Shown here piece after piece: positions 37,404 through 46,193 of a stretch of DNA of 64,000 nt; within the stretch, counting starts at the first letter, position 1, and every line of letters begins with the position of its first letter. A model generated the notes under the pieces. The model did not search any database. It was not told the DNA's origin and saw nothing but the letters and a program-made list of their open reading frames with translations. Where the stretch lies: the NCBI RefSeq assembly GCF_005937185.1, contig NZ_VCNI01000002.1, positions 744,001 through 808,000 of the forward strand, written 5' to 3'. The stretch is from Flagellimonas algicola (GTDB taxonomy: Bacteria; Bacteroidota; Bacteroidia; Flavobacteriales; Flavobacteriaceae). Both the position numbers and the translations under genes were made by a program.

Positions 37404-38150
37404 TTATAGCTGTCTCCTGGCAATCCGAAAGATTTGCAGAACATCTTTACCCAACAGCTCAAAATCCTGAAATTCCGGAGCCATGTTTAGATTGCTGCAT
37501 TGGTAAACATCTTTTTCTGTATTATAGTTGGTGATCTGCTTACAGATAATGCGGTCTTTGCAAACCAAAACGTAGGATTTGTTTAATAAGCCGGTGTTTT
37601 CCAAAGCAAACTCCTTGACGTCCAGCTCTACCCCCAAGACAATGGATTTGTTGGGAATGGAATCTATGGTTCCATCAAACATGGAATCCCCTGTTATCTC
37701 AAAAGCCATATGAAGTTCATCGTCAATGGAATCCATCACAAACCCGGTTTGGAAGGCATTTTGCGAAACAAGACCGGTTTTTACCCGGGTTATATATTCC
37801 TTTTGTTGCTCCATGAGTACCAAAGGGGACATTACCAATAGTTTTCCGTGCTCCAAAGGATAGAACACACTACCCTTTTTGGTGTAGGGCTTCTTTTTTC
37901 CATAGGTATCGTTGGGGTCATGGAATTCATGAATGACCAGTTCGGGGATGGTCATTTCAAAAAATTGGGCAATTTTTTTTAAATTCTTATTTGGAATATT
38001 GGCATCCCTTCTTTCATAAAGCTGTACGGTTCGCAGGCTAACACCAATGGCATGGGCAAATTCAGTTTGACTTATTCCTTTTTTTCGCCTTAATTCTTTT
38101 ATTATGTGCATAAAATCACTATCTTGTGTAATATTTTTACGCATACCCAT
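37404..38150 (-). CDS. XRE-family repressor with S24-like domain
   Basis: The 248-aa protein has an N-terminal HTH (about 15-70: KGISQTEFAHAIGVSLRTVQLYE) and a C-terminal S24/LexA-like domain with ITGDSMFDG (candidate Ser) and IICKQI (candidate Lys). It resembles LexA/CI-type repressors, so RecA-stimulated cleavage is possible but the cleavage site is not obvious. An inverted repeat covers its own start codons, suggesting autoregulation. It is divergent from a small HTH-like gene. Confidence 0.8.
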   Translation of the reverse strand: MGMRKNITQDSDFMHIIKELRRKKGISQTEFAHAIGVSLRTVQLYERRDANIPNKNLKKIAQFFEMTIPELVIHEFHDPNDTYGKKKPYTKKGSVFYPLEHGKLLVMSPLVLMEQQKEYITRVKTGLVSQNAFQTGFVMDSIDDELHMAFEITGDSMFDGTIDSIPNKSIVLGVELDVKEFALENTGLLNKSYVLVCKDRIICKQITNYNTEKDVYQCSNLNMAPEFQDFELLGKDVLQIFRIARRQL

Positions 38151-38162
38151 AAAAATGCGTAA
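38137..38162. promoter_or_regulatory. operator-like inverted repeat over the S24 repressor start
   Basis: TTACGCAT (38137-38144) and ATGCGTAA (38155-38162) form a perfect 8-bp inverted repeat separated by 10 bp. It spans the first codons of the minus-strand repressor gene and its upstream bases. A repressor-controlled operator is the simplest reading. Confidence 0.6.
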
Positions 38163-38255
38163 TTCTCAACTTCACCTTTGTACTTCCCTTACGATCAAAT
38201 ATAGAAAAAGGGAATTATTTCATTTAATACAAGTTTAACTTAACAATTTACATGT

Positions 38256-38576
38256 ATGGGCACGCTCAAATCTTCAGACCTACGAATCAAAAGTGAAGAA
38301 ATGTTTACCAAATCAGATTTTGGTAAACCCATTGGAGAGGAACTCTCCACAATTTTGCGAAGAAACCTGAACAAGGACAATTTGGCCAATATTGCTGCAG
38401 GGTGCGGTATCAGTTATTCCACGGTAAGGGATTTGGTCTATAGAACCAATAGTTTAACCGAGGGCAACTCCATGGCTTTGGCCCTACTCATCCACGCTGC
38501 CTTAGAAAATTCCGTGGCACGGAGATTACAGTCGGAAGGAGACATCATGTTTTTGGATGCCTTATTAAAGCATTAA
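38256..38576 (+). CDS. small HTH-like hypothetical protein
   Basis: The 106-aa protein is soluble. The middle (LANIAAGCGISYSTVRDLVYRTNSL) looks like an HTH similar to those of phage CII-like or XRE proteins. It is divergent from the S24-type repressor and separated from it by the operator-like palindrome, so it is likely under that repressor. Its last 12 bases overlap the convergent GNAT gene. Confidence 0.65.
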   Translation: MGTLKSSDLRIKSEEMFTKSDFGKPIGEELSTILRRNLNKDNLANIAAGCGISYSTVRDLVYRTNSLTEGNSMALALLIHAALENSVARRLQSEGDIMFLDALLKH

Positions 38577-39095
38577 CCGTAGCAACCAATCTGTTTGTTG
38601 GTCGTCGCCAATGTAGTAGGGATGGGTGCCAAACTTGGTGAACCCATACTTTTGGTAGAATCTTATGGCTCCCGGGTTATGTTCCCAAACCCCCAACCAA
38701 ACATAATCCATACCGTTGTCTTTGGCTAAATCGATGACCTGTTGGAGCATCCATGCCCCTATGCCCTTCCCTTGGTGATGGCCAACAACATATATGCGTT
38801 CCAATTCCAGTGAATCTTTGTCTTTGACATCTGTTTGCGCCTGGTCTTTGTTCACCTTGAAGTAGCCCACCAAATCCACATTTTCAAATACAAAAAAGAA
38901 TTGGGAATGTTGGTTCAATAGCTCCTTTTGCAGTTGTTCTTTGCTAAACGCTGATTCTATATACTCCCTGAAATCTTCCGGTTCATTTTCTGCTTCAAAT
39001 GCTGCAATAAAAGTGTCTTTGGATATTTGGATTAAGGTATCCAAATCCGACAAAGTGCATTCGCGAAAACTTAAATGATTGGAGGGTTGATTCAT
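38565..39095 (-). CDS. GNAT-family N-acetyltransferase
   Basis: The 176-aa protein has a GNAT fold with the acetyl-CoA-binding motif YVVGHHQGKGIGAWMLQQVIDLA (the Q/RxxGxG/A type) and a late NPGAIRFYQKYGF. The acceptor is unknown; similar enzymes acetylate polyamines or amino acids. Cytosolic, normal length. Confidence 0.85.
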   Translation of the reverse strand: MNQPSNHLSFRECTLSDLDTLIQISKDTFIAAFEAENEPEDFREYIESAFSKEQLQKELLNQHSQFFFVFENVDLVGYFKVNKDQAQTDVKDKDSLELERIYVVGHHQGKGIGAWMLQQVIDLAKDNGMDYVWLGVWEHNPGAIRFYQKYGFTKFGTHPYYIGDDQQTDWLLRLML

Positions 39096-39113
39096 CCCTC
39101 TAAATTATGGAAT

Positions 39114-39143
39114 AAAAAAAGAGCCTAACAATTTTGTTGGCTC
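39114..39143 (-). terminator. intrinsic terminator (minus strand)
   Basis: On the minus strand GAGCCAACA and TGTTAGGCTC pair with one bulged base and are followed by seven T. It lies upstream of the GNAT gene and about 25 nt downstream of a 35-codon open frame (39168-39275), the only candidate it could terminate apart from the CoA-transferase transcript. Confidence 0.7.
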
Positions 39144-39167
39144 TTACGTCTTTTCATTTTATGAATC

Positions 39168-39275
39168 TTAAAGCATAAAAAGCTTCTTGATCAATAACAT
39201 AAATCCTGTGAAAAAATCGTTTCTGTAAACTTGAACGTTGTCCTCTACTGAGGAGCGGAAAAATTTGGGTGCCAT
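39168..39275 (-). CDS. candidate 35-aa small protein
   Basis: ATG at 39275 opens a frame with start MAPKFFRSSVEDNVQVYRND and an end with one short hydrophobic stretch (FFTGFMLLIKKLFML), which could be a peripheral amphipathic helix. It sits between scoB and GNAT and is followed by a dedicated terminator on the same strand. I know no family for it; it may be downstream of scoB in the same transcript. Confidence 0.4.
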   Translation of the reverse strand: MAPKFFRSSVEDNVQVYRNDFFTGFMLLIKKLFML

Positions 39276-39408
39276 GGTGTTGATTTTAAGGGTGGTTAAT
39301 TTGGGAAAAATATTCAACACTACCAAAATACAGCTAAAGAAAAATGAAATAAAAAAAATGTTGTGAAGCTACAGTATATTGTTGTAAACAAACTGATTGG
39401 TATAGAGA

Positions 39409-40062
39409 CTATATTTCCATCTCGGGAATCTCCCCTTCTACTCTTAGTTTACCTTCTGTAGCTCTTACCACTTCCTCTACAGATACTCCCGGAGCCCTTT
39501 CCAATAGTCTAAACCCATCCTGGGTCACCTCTATTACCGCCAAATTGGTCACTATCTTTTTAACACAGCCCACTCCGGTCAACGGAAGTGTGCATTTCTT
39601 CAGCAATTTGGACTTTCCTGCCTTGTTGGTATGCATCATGGCCACGATGATATTCTCCGCTGAGGCTACAAGATCCATTGCGCCACCCATCCCCTTTACC
39701 ATCTTGCCCGGAATCTTCCAGTTAGCGATATCACCATTCTCTGCTACCTCCATCGCTCCTAGAATAGTCAAGTCCACATGTTGCCCCCGAATCATTCCAA
39801 AGCTCAAGGCAGAGTCAAAAAAAGAAGCTCCGGGTAGGGTGGTTATGGTCTGTTTTCCAGCATTTATGATATCGGCGTCTTCTTCGCCTTCAAACGGGAA
39901 TGGACCCATGCCCAACACCCCATTTTCGCTCTGAAATTCCACACTTATATCCTCTCTTACAAAATTGGCCACCAAAGTGGGTATTCCTATGCCTAGGTTC
40001 ACATAATATCCGTCCTTTACCTCTTTTGCAATCCGTTTTGCAATTCCGTTTTTATCCAACAT
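39409..40062 (-). CDS. scoB: 3-oxoacid CoA-transferase subunit B
   Basis: The 217-aa subunit has the SCOT beta motif [14 protein letters not shown], containing the Glu that forms the CoA thioester, and GSTVFDSA-like (here [20 protein letters not shown]). With ScoA it moves CoA from succinyl-CoA to acetoacetate, or the reverse. An S23 gene separates it from scoA, which is unusual for a normally adjacent pair. Confidence 0.92.
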   Translation of the reverse strand: MLDKNGIAKRIAKEVKDGYYVNLGIGIPTLVANFVREDISVEFQSENGVLGMGPFPFEGEEDADIINAGKQTITTLPGASFFDSALSFGMIRGQHVDLTILGAMEVAENGDIANWKIPGKMVKGMGGAMDLVASAENIIVAMMHTNKAGKSKLLKKCTLPLTGVGCVKKIVTNLAVIEVTQDGFRLLERAPGVSVEEVVRATEGKLRVEGEIPEMEI

Positions 40063-40103
40063 TTTAATGTGCTAATTGTTTGATTTGACAATGTGCCAAT
40101 TCC
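40063..40103. repeat. simple repeat flanking the S23 gene (left)
   Basis: AATGTGCTAATTG and CAATGTGCCAATT are two imperfect copies of one word. A related word with AATGAG, CTAATGTGAG and CTAATGAG (minus strand) lies on the other side of the S23 gene at 40455-40499. Confidence 0.45.
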
Positions 40104-40454
40104 CTATTTTTTTGAATTTCTTTTACTTGTACTTACAATTTTACCTAAAATCAATCCTAATTCCTTGGTCAGTGGCCCTAGTTTAGACATTGACGGATAC
40201 GATGGCGCCTTTTCACAGAGTTCCAGCCAATATTTGGTTTCTTCCAGCTCTTTGGCGGCTATTTTTAGTTTATGGATGAAGTCCGCTCTGCTTTCTGCAT
40301 GTTGCGCTTCACGAATATTCGCCCCTACACTTGTTCCTGATCTTAATAGCTGCTTGCCCACAACAAACTTCCTTTTCGCCTCCAGAACTTCACAAAAGGA
40401 AATAATCTCTAAAGCTAATTCCGTAGATTTTACCACAACAACGTTCTCCTTCAT
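40104..40454 (-). CDS. S23/four-helix-bundle protein
   Basis: The 116-aa protein (ATG 40454; an ATG at 40460 adds two residues) has the family signature VVGKQLLRSGTSVGANIREAQHAES, FIHKLKIAAKELEETKYWLELCE. S23 proteins were found encoded in rRNA intervening sequences and occur widely as stand-alone genes; related bAvd proteins assist reverse transcriptases in diversity-generating retroelements. Here it is inserted between scoA and scoB with simple repeats on both sides. It is intact, unlike the copy at 3807-4184. Confidence 0.85.
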   Translation of the reverse strand: MKENVVVVKSTELALEIISFCEVLEAKRKFVVGKQLLRSGTSVGANIREAQHAESRADFIHKLKIAAKELEETKYWLELCEKAPSYPSMSKLGPLTKELGLILGKIVSTSKRNSKK

Positions 40455-40499
40455 TCTCACAAACTCATTAGGCCATCCTCACATTAGCTCATTTTCATA

Positions 40500-41201
40500 T
40501 CAATCCCTATTTCGAACTGTTCGCTGCTCTATCCTTTTCTCGTAATGCTCCCCTTGAAAAATGCGCTGCACAAAAATTCCTGGGATATGAATTGTGTTGG
40601 GGTCCAGACTTCCCGCAGGAACCAACTCTTCCACTTCCGCCACCGTTATCTTGGCAGCACCACACATACAAGGATTAAAATTTCTTGCCGTCCCCTTGAA
40701 AATCAGATTACCTGCTTCATCCCCTTTCCATGCTTTTACAAAGGCATAATCTGCTTTGTATGCGGGTTCCAAGACATACATCTTGCCATCAAATTCCCTA
40801 GTTTCCTTTCCTTCAGCAACCTCGGTTCCATAACCCGCTGGGGTGTAAAATGCCGGGAATCCAGCCTGCGCGGCCCTACATTTCTCTGCTAAAGTACCCT
40901 GGGGCGTCAACTCCACTTCAAGTTCCCCACTAAGCATCTGGCGTTCAAATTCGTCGTTTTCGCCCACATAAGAAGAGATCATTTTTTTGATTTGATGCTG
41001 TTGTAGTAAAAGTCCCAGACCAAAATCGTCGACCCCAGCATTATTGGAGATACAGGTAATATCCTTGACCCCCAACTTCACTAGCTGCCCAATGGCATTT
41101 TCTGGAATTCCGCAGAGTCCAAACCCTCCTAGCATAAAGGTCATTCCATCCGATACCCCATCAAGGGCTTGCTCCACATTTGCTACAGTTTTCTTGATCA
41201 T
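40500..41201 (-). CDS. scoA: 3-oxoacid CoA-transferase subunit A
   Basis: The 233-aa subunit has the glycine-rich [15 protein letters not shown] loop and the [12 protein letters not shown] segment of SCOT alpha subunits. It forms the enzyme with ScoB. It is the first gene of the interrupted scoA-S23-scoB unit. Length is normal. Confidence 0.92.
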   Translation of the reverse strand: MIKKTVANVEQALDGVSDGMTFMLGGFGLCGIPENAIGQLVKLGVKDITCISNNAGVDDFGLGLLLQQHQIKKMISSYVGENDEFERQMLSGELEVELTPQGTLAEKCRAAQAGFPAFYTPAGYGTEVAEGKETREFDGKMYVLEPAYKADYAFVKAWKGDEAGNLIFKGTARNFNPCMCGAAKITVAEVEELVPAGSLDPNTIHIPGIFVQRIFQGEHYEKRIEQRTVRNRD

Positions 41202-41241
41202 GGATTTCTAATTTTCTTGGCACTGAAATTACGATTTTAAT

Positions 41242-41302
41242 AAAAAAGCCCCAAGGAAGTATCTTCACATGGAGCTCATTTTTCAGTGTTTTTTCCTTTG
41301 GC
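41242..41302 (-). terminator. possible terminator after the PBP1A gene
   Basis: On the minus strand GGCCAAAGGAA and TTCCTTGGGGC pair over about nine positions with mismatch, with a loop near 35 nt, followed by six T. The long loop lowers confidence. Confidence 0.4.
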
Positions 41303-43636
41303 CTAAAAACCTATATCCTCGTCCAAATCGTCTTCGGTATCCGTTTCTTCCTTGAATTCCTCCAACACTTTGGTACAGTCTACATTAATGGACAAATCCT
41401 CTGGCTCTTCGAATGGCTCTATTGACACCCCCAACTCTTCGTTTTCATAGTTCTTCTTCATGTACAAAGCCCAAATAGGCAACGCCATGGACGCCCCTTG
41501 GCCGTAGGCTAGACGCTTAAAGTGAATTGAGCGGTCATCCCCACCTACCCAGACACCGGTGACCAAATTGGGGACCATCCCCATAAACCAACCATCGCTT
41601 TGGTTTTGAGTAGTTCCGGTTTTCCCTGCAATAGGGTTTGTAAGCTGGTACGGATAACCTGTAACTACATCTTTATAAACCTGATTTTCTTTTGCAGAAG
41701 TATGTCTCAATCTTGTCCCTGAGCCTCCCTGGGTCACTCCCTCCATTAAATTTACCATGGCATAGGCCACATCCTTGCTCAAAACATCTTTTGTTTCTGG
41801 TACATACTCGTACAGCACTGTTCCATTCTTGTCCTCAATCCGTGTAACCATAACCGGTTTTACATATACTCCTTGGTTGGCAAATGTTCCATAAGCTCCA
41901 ACCATATCGTAAACCCCAAAATCATGTGTTCCCAAGGCAATGGATGGCACCTCTGGAATATTATCGCCCAAGCCCATATTTTTGGCAATATTGACCACCG
42001 ATGCAGGTCCCACTTGGTCTATCAATTGGGCCGTTACCGTGTTTATTGAGTTGGCCAGTGCATTTTTTAGGGTCCTGTTTTTCCCTGAGTACTTTCCATC
42101 GGAGTTTTTGGGGCACCAGGCCTCCATATTTCCATGTTTCAATGGCTCTATGCAATATTGGTTGTCTGGTAGTGAATCGCAGGGTGAATAGCGAAGCTGA
42201 TCAATAGCAGCTGCATAAACAAAGGGCTTAAACGTAGACCCCGCCTGACGCGCACCTTGAATCACATTGTCGTACTGAAAATGTTTGTAATCCACACCCC
42301 CAACCCAAGCTTTCACATGGCCTGTCTGTGGTTCCATGGACATCATAGCCGTCCTTAGGAATGTTTTATAGTATCGAATGGAATCCATGGGAGTCATTAT
42401 GGTGTCTTTCTCATAGGAGTCACTGTTCCAATCGAAAACATTCATTTCCGTTTTTTCATGGAAAGATTTTTCAATTTCTTCAGCGCTCTTACCCTGACCG
42501 GACATGATACGCCAACGGTCAGAACGCCTCATGGCGCTCCGCATAATGGTATCTATAGCTCCATTGGTAATATCCAAAAAAGGTGCTGTTGGGTTTCTTT
42601 TGGGCGTATTTTGATGAAAGAACTCGGCCTGTAGATTTTTCATATGCATCTCCACAGCCTCTTCCGCATTTTTCTGCATTCTGGAATCAATGGTGGTATA
42701 GATTTTTAATCCATCCAAATAGATGTTGTATTTCTCACCATCGGGTTTGGGATTTTCCTTCACCCATTTCTTTAACCAATTCCGTTGCATGTACATTCTA
42801 AAATAGGTGGCCAATCCTTCTCGATGGGATTCGGGATTATAGTTCAAATCTATCTCCAAAGCTTGTAGTGAGTCTTTTTCTGCTTCACTGATGTAGTCAT
42901 TCTTTGCCAATTGGCCCAAAACCATGTCCCTTTTGTTCTTGGTAAGTTCCTCTCGCCGAAGAGGATTGAACAGGGATGAGTTCTGAAGCATGCCGACCAA
43001 CATTGCAGATTCCTCAATTTTCAGGTTGCTGGGTTCTTTTCCAAAATAAATTCTTGCTGCGGATCGAATTCCATCTGCATTGTTGCCAAAATCATAAATG
43101 TTCAAGTACATGCTTATGATTTCCTCCTTGGTATAGCTGCGCTCCAAACGGGTAGCAATTACCCACTCCATGGCCTTTTGTTGAATACGCTCAATAATGT
43201 TTTGAGAACTAACTCCTACAAAAAGTTGTCTGGCCAACTGTTGGGTAATGGTACTGGCTCCTCCACGTCTCCCCAAAAAAACAAAGGCTCTCAATGTACC
43301 TCGGGCATCGATTCCCGCATGATTGTAATACCGAATGTCTTCGCTGGCTATTAAAGCATCTATTAAATTTTGGGGCAATTCATTGTAAGAGACATCGGTT
43401 CGGTTATCCTCAAGATAGAATTTTCCAAGTGTTTTGCCATCGGAAGAGATGATTTCAGTAGCCAAATTGGTGCTTGGATTTTCCAAATGCTCAAAAGTGG
43501 GCATTTCACCAAAGGCACCCCAAGATGCCAATAAAAAAATCAGTGCCGCCGAGAAAATCCCGACTCCGAAAAGAATCCAAAACCATTTGATGAAAGGAAG
43601 AAAGCTCTGCGACTTCTTCTGCTTAGCTTTTGCCAT
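41303..43636 (-). CDS. mrcA: penicillin-binding protein 1A (transglycosylase/transpeptidase)
   Basis: The 777-aa bifunctional enzyme has an N-terminal membrane anchor (about 16-40), a GT51 domain with ASEDIRYYNHAGIDARGTLRAF and RGGASTITQQLARQLF, and a transpeptidase with the SxxK motif GSTFKPFVYAA, SIN and KTGTTQNQSDGW. It polymerises and cross-links peptidoglycan. I chose ATG 43636, 4 bp after the gldH stop; a TTG at 43660 is less likely. Confidence 0.93.
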   Translation of the reverse strand: MAKAKQKKSQSFLPFIKWFWILFGVGIFSAALIFLLASWGAFGEMPTFEHLENPSTNLATEIISSDGKTLGKFYLEDNRTDVSYNELPQNLIDALIASEDIRYYNHAGIDARGTLRAFVFLGRRGGASTITQQLARQLFVGVSSQNIIERIQQKAMEWVIATRLERSYTKEEIISMYLNIYDFGNNADGIRSAARIYFGKEPSNLKIEESAMLVGMLQNSSLFNPLRREELTKNKRDMVLGQLAKNDYISEAEKDSLQALEIDLNYNPESHREGLATYFRMYMQRNWLKKWVKENPKPDGEKYNIYLDGLKIYTTIDSRMQKNAEEAVEMHMKNLQAEFFHQNTPKRNPTAPFLDITNGAIDTIMRSAMRRSDRWRIMSGQGKSAEEIEKSFHEKTEMNVFDWNSDSYEKDTIMTPMDSIRYYKTFLRTAMMSMEPQTGHVKAWVGGVDYKHFQYDNVIQGARQAGSTFKPFVYAAAIDQLRYSPCDSLPDNQYCIEPLKHGNMEAWCPKNSDGKYSGKNRTLKNALANSINTVTAQLIDQVGPASVVNIAKNMGLGDNIPEVPSIALGTHDFGVYDMVGAYGTFANQGVYVKPVMVTRIEDKNGTVLYEYVPETKDVLSKDVAYAMVNLMEGVTQGGSGTRLRHTSAKENQVYKDVVTGYPYQLTNPIAGKTGTTQNQSDGWFMGMVPNLVTGVWVGGDDRSIHFKRLAYGQGASMALPIWALYMKKNYENEELGVSIEPFEEPEDLSINVDCTKVLEEFKEETDTEDDLDEDIGF

Positions 43637-43640
43637 TGCT

Positions 43641-44129
43641 TTATTGGGTGCTTTTTTCAATTTCCAAACCTACATCGGTAATGCCCTCCAAAATGAAAAG
43701 ACCATCTACCTCGCCATTTTTGCGCATAGCATGCGCCACGCTCAATTTATATACGCCAGAATCTGGAAAAACGATGTTTTCCTTAAACCAAAGCTTATTT
43801 TCTTTGATGCTGCCCAAACCTTTTCCCAACCATTCCCCGGAGGGTTCCGCCATTTTGTATTCCAGGGTATCCTTTTGGGTCTGCCCATTGGGAAACTCCA
43901 GCTCCGTAATTAAAAAGAGGTTGCTGAACGGGTAGGTGTTATCGTTTCTTATAATGATGAACATGTTATGGCCTTGCACCGAATCCAGTTCTGAAAACTC
44001 AAAGTTCACCAGCTGATCCATTTGCCATTTGCCATTGGACATGGGTTCAAAATCGGAAAATACCAGATTGCTGTTACACGATACCAAGACTAGGAATAAA
44101 ACCAAGGCATAGCAAATTTTATTGTGCAT
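43641..44129 (-). CDS. gldH: gliding motility lipoprotein GldH
   Basis: The 162-aa lipoprotein has a signal peptide and a LVSC lipobox (Cys17, then NSN). The body with YPFSNLFLITELEFPNGQTQKDTLEYKMAEPSGEWLGKGLGSIKENKLWF is typical of GldH, which belongs to the gliding/T9SS accessory set. The start ATG 44129 overlaps the ricT stop by 11 bp. The ricT-gldH-PBP1A order is common in Flavobacteriia. Confidence 0.88.
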   Translation of the reverse strand: MHNKICYALVLFLVLVSCNSNLVFSDFEPMSNGKWQMDQLVNFEFSELDSVQGHNMFIIIRNDNTYPFSNLFLITELEFPNGQTQKDTLEYKMAEPSGEWLGKGLGSIKENKLWFKENIVFPDSGVYKLSVAHAMRKNGEVDGLFILEGITDVGLEIEKSTQ

Positions 44130-45276
44130 TGGAAGAAGATTTTGGTTTGTTTTTTCTTCTTTTTTTGTTGCGTTTCTTTCGCTTGGGTCTATCAAAACGG
44201 GTAAGGCTGTCTTGACCCACCACATTTTCAAAAGCCATTTTTTCATCGCTTACATTGTCCTGCGCATATTCTTCCAAGCTGTCTATCTTTTCATTTTTCT
44301 TGTTCAGTTCCAAGATTTCCAGTACATGGTCTTTGTCCAGGGCATGCCAGGTGGCCGGGTCATCCCTATAGGAAAACCACAGGGTCTGCTTAAAAATATC
44401 GGCTTTTTGGCAGAAGGCCACTCCTTTTTTAGTCTGGAGCTTGCTGTCCTGTGAAGGGAAATCCTTCAGGGCCTCTAGATACATGTCCAGTTCATAGTTG
44501 AGGCAGCATTTGAGCTTGCCGCATTGCCCTGCCAATTTTTGGGGATTCAATGCCAATTGTTGGTATCTTGCAGAAGCCGTGCTTACCGACCTAAAATCGG
44601 TTAGCCAGGTGGAACAACAAAGTTCGCGACCACAGGATCCAATCCCACCCAAACGTTGGGCTTCTTGGCGGTAACCGATTTGCCTCATCTCAATCCGGAT
44701 ACCAAAGGCTTTGGCCATGTCCTTGATCAGCTGGCGGAAATCCACCCGCTCCTCTGCTGTATAATAAAAAGTTGCTTTGGAGCCGTCGCCTTGGAACTCC
44801 ACATCACTCAGTTTCATCTCCAACTTTAAGGAAATGGCTATTTCACGTGAACGCTTTTGGATTTCAGCTTCTTTACTCCTGCTCTTTTGCCAAATATCAA
44901 TATCGCGTTGCGATGCCTTTCTGTAAATTTTAGGGAGGGCCTTGTCGTCTTGATCTACTTTTTTCTTTCGCATTTGTACCTTGACCAATTCGCCTGTCAA
45001 AGTCACAATCCCCACATCATGTCCACTCTTGGACTGAGTAGCCACAACATCGCCAATGGACAACGGAATGCTGTCCACATTTCTAAAGAATTCCTTTCTA
45101 CTGTTCTTGAATCGTACCTCAACGCAATCAAAAGGTTTTTGACCGTTGGGCAGCGACATATTGGAAAGCCAGTCAAAGACTGTAAGCTTGTTACAACCAT
45201 CTGTGCCGCAAGTACCATTGTTCTTGCAACCCCGCGGTTGTCCATCCTTGCCGGTTGAACAACTGCTACATCCCAT
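44119..45276 (-). CDS. ricT: PSP1-domain protein RicT (YaaT-like)
   Basis: The 385-aa protein has a Cys-rich N-terminus (six or more Cys in residues 3-28) and a PSP1 domain (about 100-290) with GIGSCGRELCCSTWL and KLAGQCGKLKCCLNYE. In Bacillus, RicT is part of the Ric complex with Fe-S clusters that aids RNase Y function; a role in mRNA processing here is inference. The C-terminal tail is Lys/Arg-rich. Confidence 0.85.
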   Translation of the reverse strand: MGCSSCSTGKDGQPRGCKNNGTCGTDGCNKLTVFDWLSNMSLPNGQKPFDCVEVRFKNSRKEFFRNVDSIPLSIGDVVATQSKSGHDVGIVTLTGELVKVQMRKKKVDQDDKALPKIYRKASQRDIDIWQKSRSKEAEIQKRSREIAISLKLEMKLSDVEFQGDGSKATFYYTAEERVDFRQLIKDMAKAFGIRIEMRQIGYRQEAQRLGGIGSCGRELCCSTWLTDFRSVSTASARYQQLALNPQKLAGQCGKLKCCLNYELDMYLEALKDFPSQDSKLQTKKGVAFCQKADIFKQTLWFSYRDDPATWHALDKDHVLEILELNKKNEKIDSLEEYAQDNVSDEKMAFENVVGQDSLTRFDRPKRKKRNKKRRKNKPKSSSNAQ

Positions 45277-45312
45277 ATTTAATATCTTGGTTTGGAGTGC
45301 TCAAAAACCCCT

Positions 45313-45359
45313 GTCAGTTCGAGCGCCATGTCTGCCGACAAAGGCAGGCTCGATGTGAC
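45313..45359. repeat. REP-like hairpin with inner CTGCC/GGCAG stem
   Basis: GTCAGTTCGAGC (45313) and GCTCGATGTGAC (45348) pair with two mismatches, enclosing a CTGCC-GACAAA-GGCAG hairpin. The 23-nt inner part (TCTGCCGACAAAGGCAGG..) is identical at 48233. It lies upstream of ricT and downstream of hicB. Confidence 0.7.
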
Positions 45360-45470
45360 ATTGAACTAGTTTCAAGGTTTTTTTTGCCCCCCAAATAGGG
45401 TTCATAAAAAATCTTGAGGTAAAGATAGCATAAATTGGGCAGTGGAGAAATGGTGCTTCTATGCCATCTG

Positions 45471-45833
45471 CTATTGGGCTTTGCCAAAAACTTCCTCTTC
45501 ATGCTTTATTAAATATTCAAAGGAAACATTTACCACCTCATTTAGCTTTATGTTTCTTTTACCTGCTATAAGCGCAAGCTCTCGGTGGCGGTCTGATCCT
45601 GTTCGGACATTAAACACCCCTTTAAAAAATTTATTGGGTTCTTTATCCAATTCCTCACAGGTAGTCAAATAATCATTGACGGCATCTTTAAAGGCCTCTC
45701 TAAGCTCATCAACGGAAGTTGCCTCAAAGTTTACCAAATCGTTTATGCCCAACACTTTGCCATACAGAACATTGTCTTCGGCACTAAATTCTACGGAGCC
45801 TATATAATCTTTGTATTCTAAAAAACTTCCCAT
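45471..45833 (-). CDS. hicB: HicB-family antitoxin
   Basis: The 120-aa protein has an N-terminal HicB domain (YIGSVEFSAEDNVLYGKVLGINDLVNFEATSVDEL) and a C-terminal ribbon-helix/HTH-like part with RTGSDRHRELALIAGKRNIKLNEVV. It should neutralise HicA and repress the pair. It starts 3 bp after the hicA stop, so toxin comes first, the usual order for hicAB. Confidence 0.88.
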   Translation of the reverse strand: MGSFLEYKDYIGSVEFSAEDNVLYGKVLGINDLVNFEATSVDELREAFKDAVNDYLTTCEELDKEPNKFFKGVFNVRTGSDRHRELALIAGKRNIKLNEVVNVSFEYLIKHEEEVFGKAQ

Positions 45834-45835
45834 AC

Positions 45836-46081
45836 CTATAGATTCAGTTTTTCTAGTACTTGCCTTATAGCATATTGTTTTACAATGTTCCCCGGATGGG
45901 GCTTGTGCAAGTTGATGATTTCTTTGTCACCATTGCTAAATTTCATCCGAGATCCTCCTGTTTTTCCTTTCTTTCTAATCTCGTGATATCCAAAATGTGC
46001 AAGAATTTTAATCAATTCTTCCCAAGTAAAATCTTTTGGTACACTTTTAAATTTCTCTATTAGTTTATCGATTCTACTCAT
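45836..46081 (-). CDS. hicA: HicA-family mRNA interferase toxin
   Basis: The 81-aa protein has the double-stranded RNA-binding-like HicA fold: DFTWEELIKILAHFGYHEIRKKGKTGGSR and LHKPHPGNIVKQYAIRQVL. Canonical HicA has His right after GGS; here it is Arg (GGSRMKF), while the His in HKPHPGN remains. Many Bacteroidota HicA share this. Activity is therefore uncertain. Confidence 0.85.
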   Translation of the reverse strand: MSRIDKLIEKFKSVPKDFTWEELIKILAHFGYHEIRKKGKTGGSRMKFSNGDKEIINLHKPHPGNIVKQYAIRQVLEKLNL

Positions 46082-46193
46082 TGTAAAGGTATAATAAATT
46101 TTGTAACTAAAAAATAGTTACAAACACAAATGATTATTGGCAGTCTGAATCCCATGGTTAAAGCTGGCCATTTTCTGCTCGGCTGGCAAAAAA

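Noticed and set aside
43660..43660. TTG as start for PBP1A
   Set aside because: An ATG eight codons later gives the expected short cytosolic tail and a 4-bp gap to gldH.
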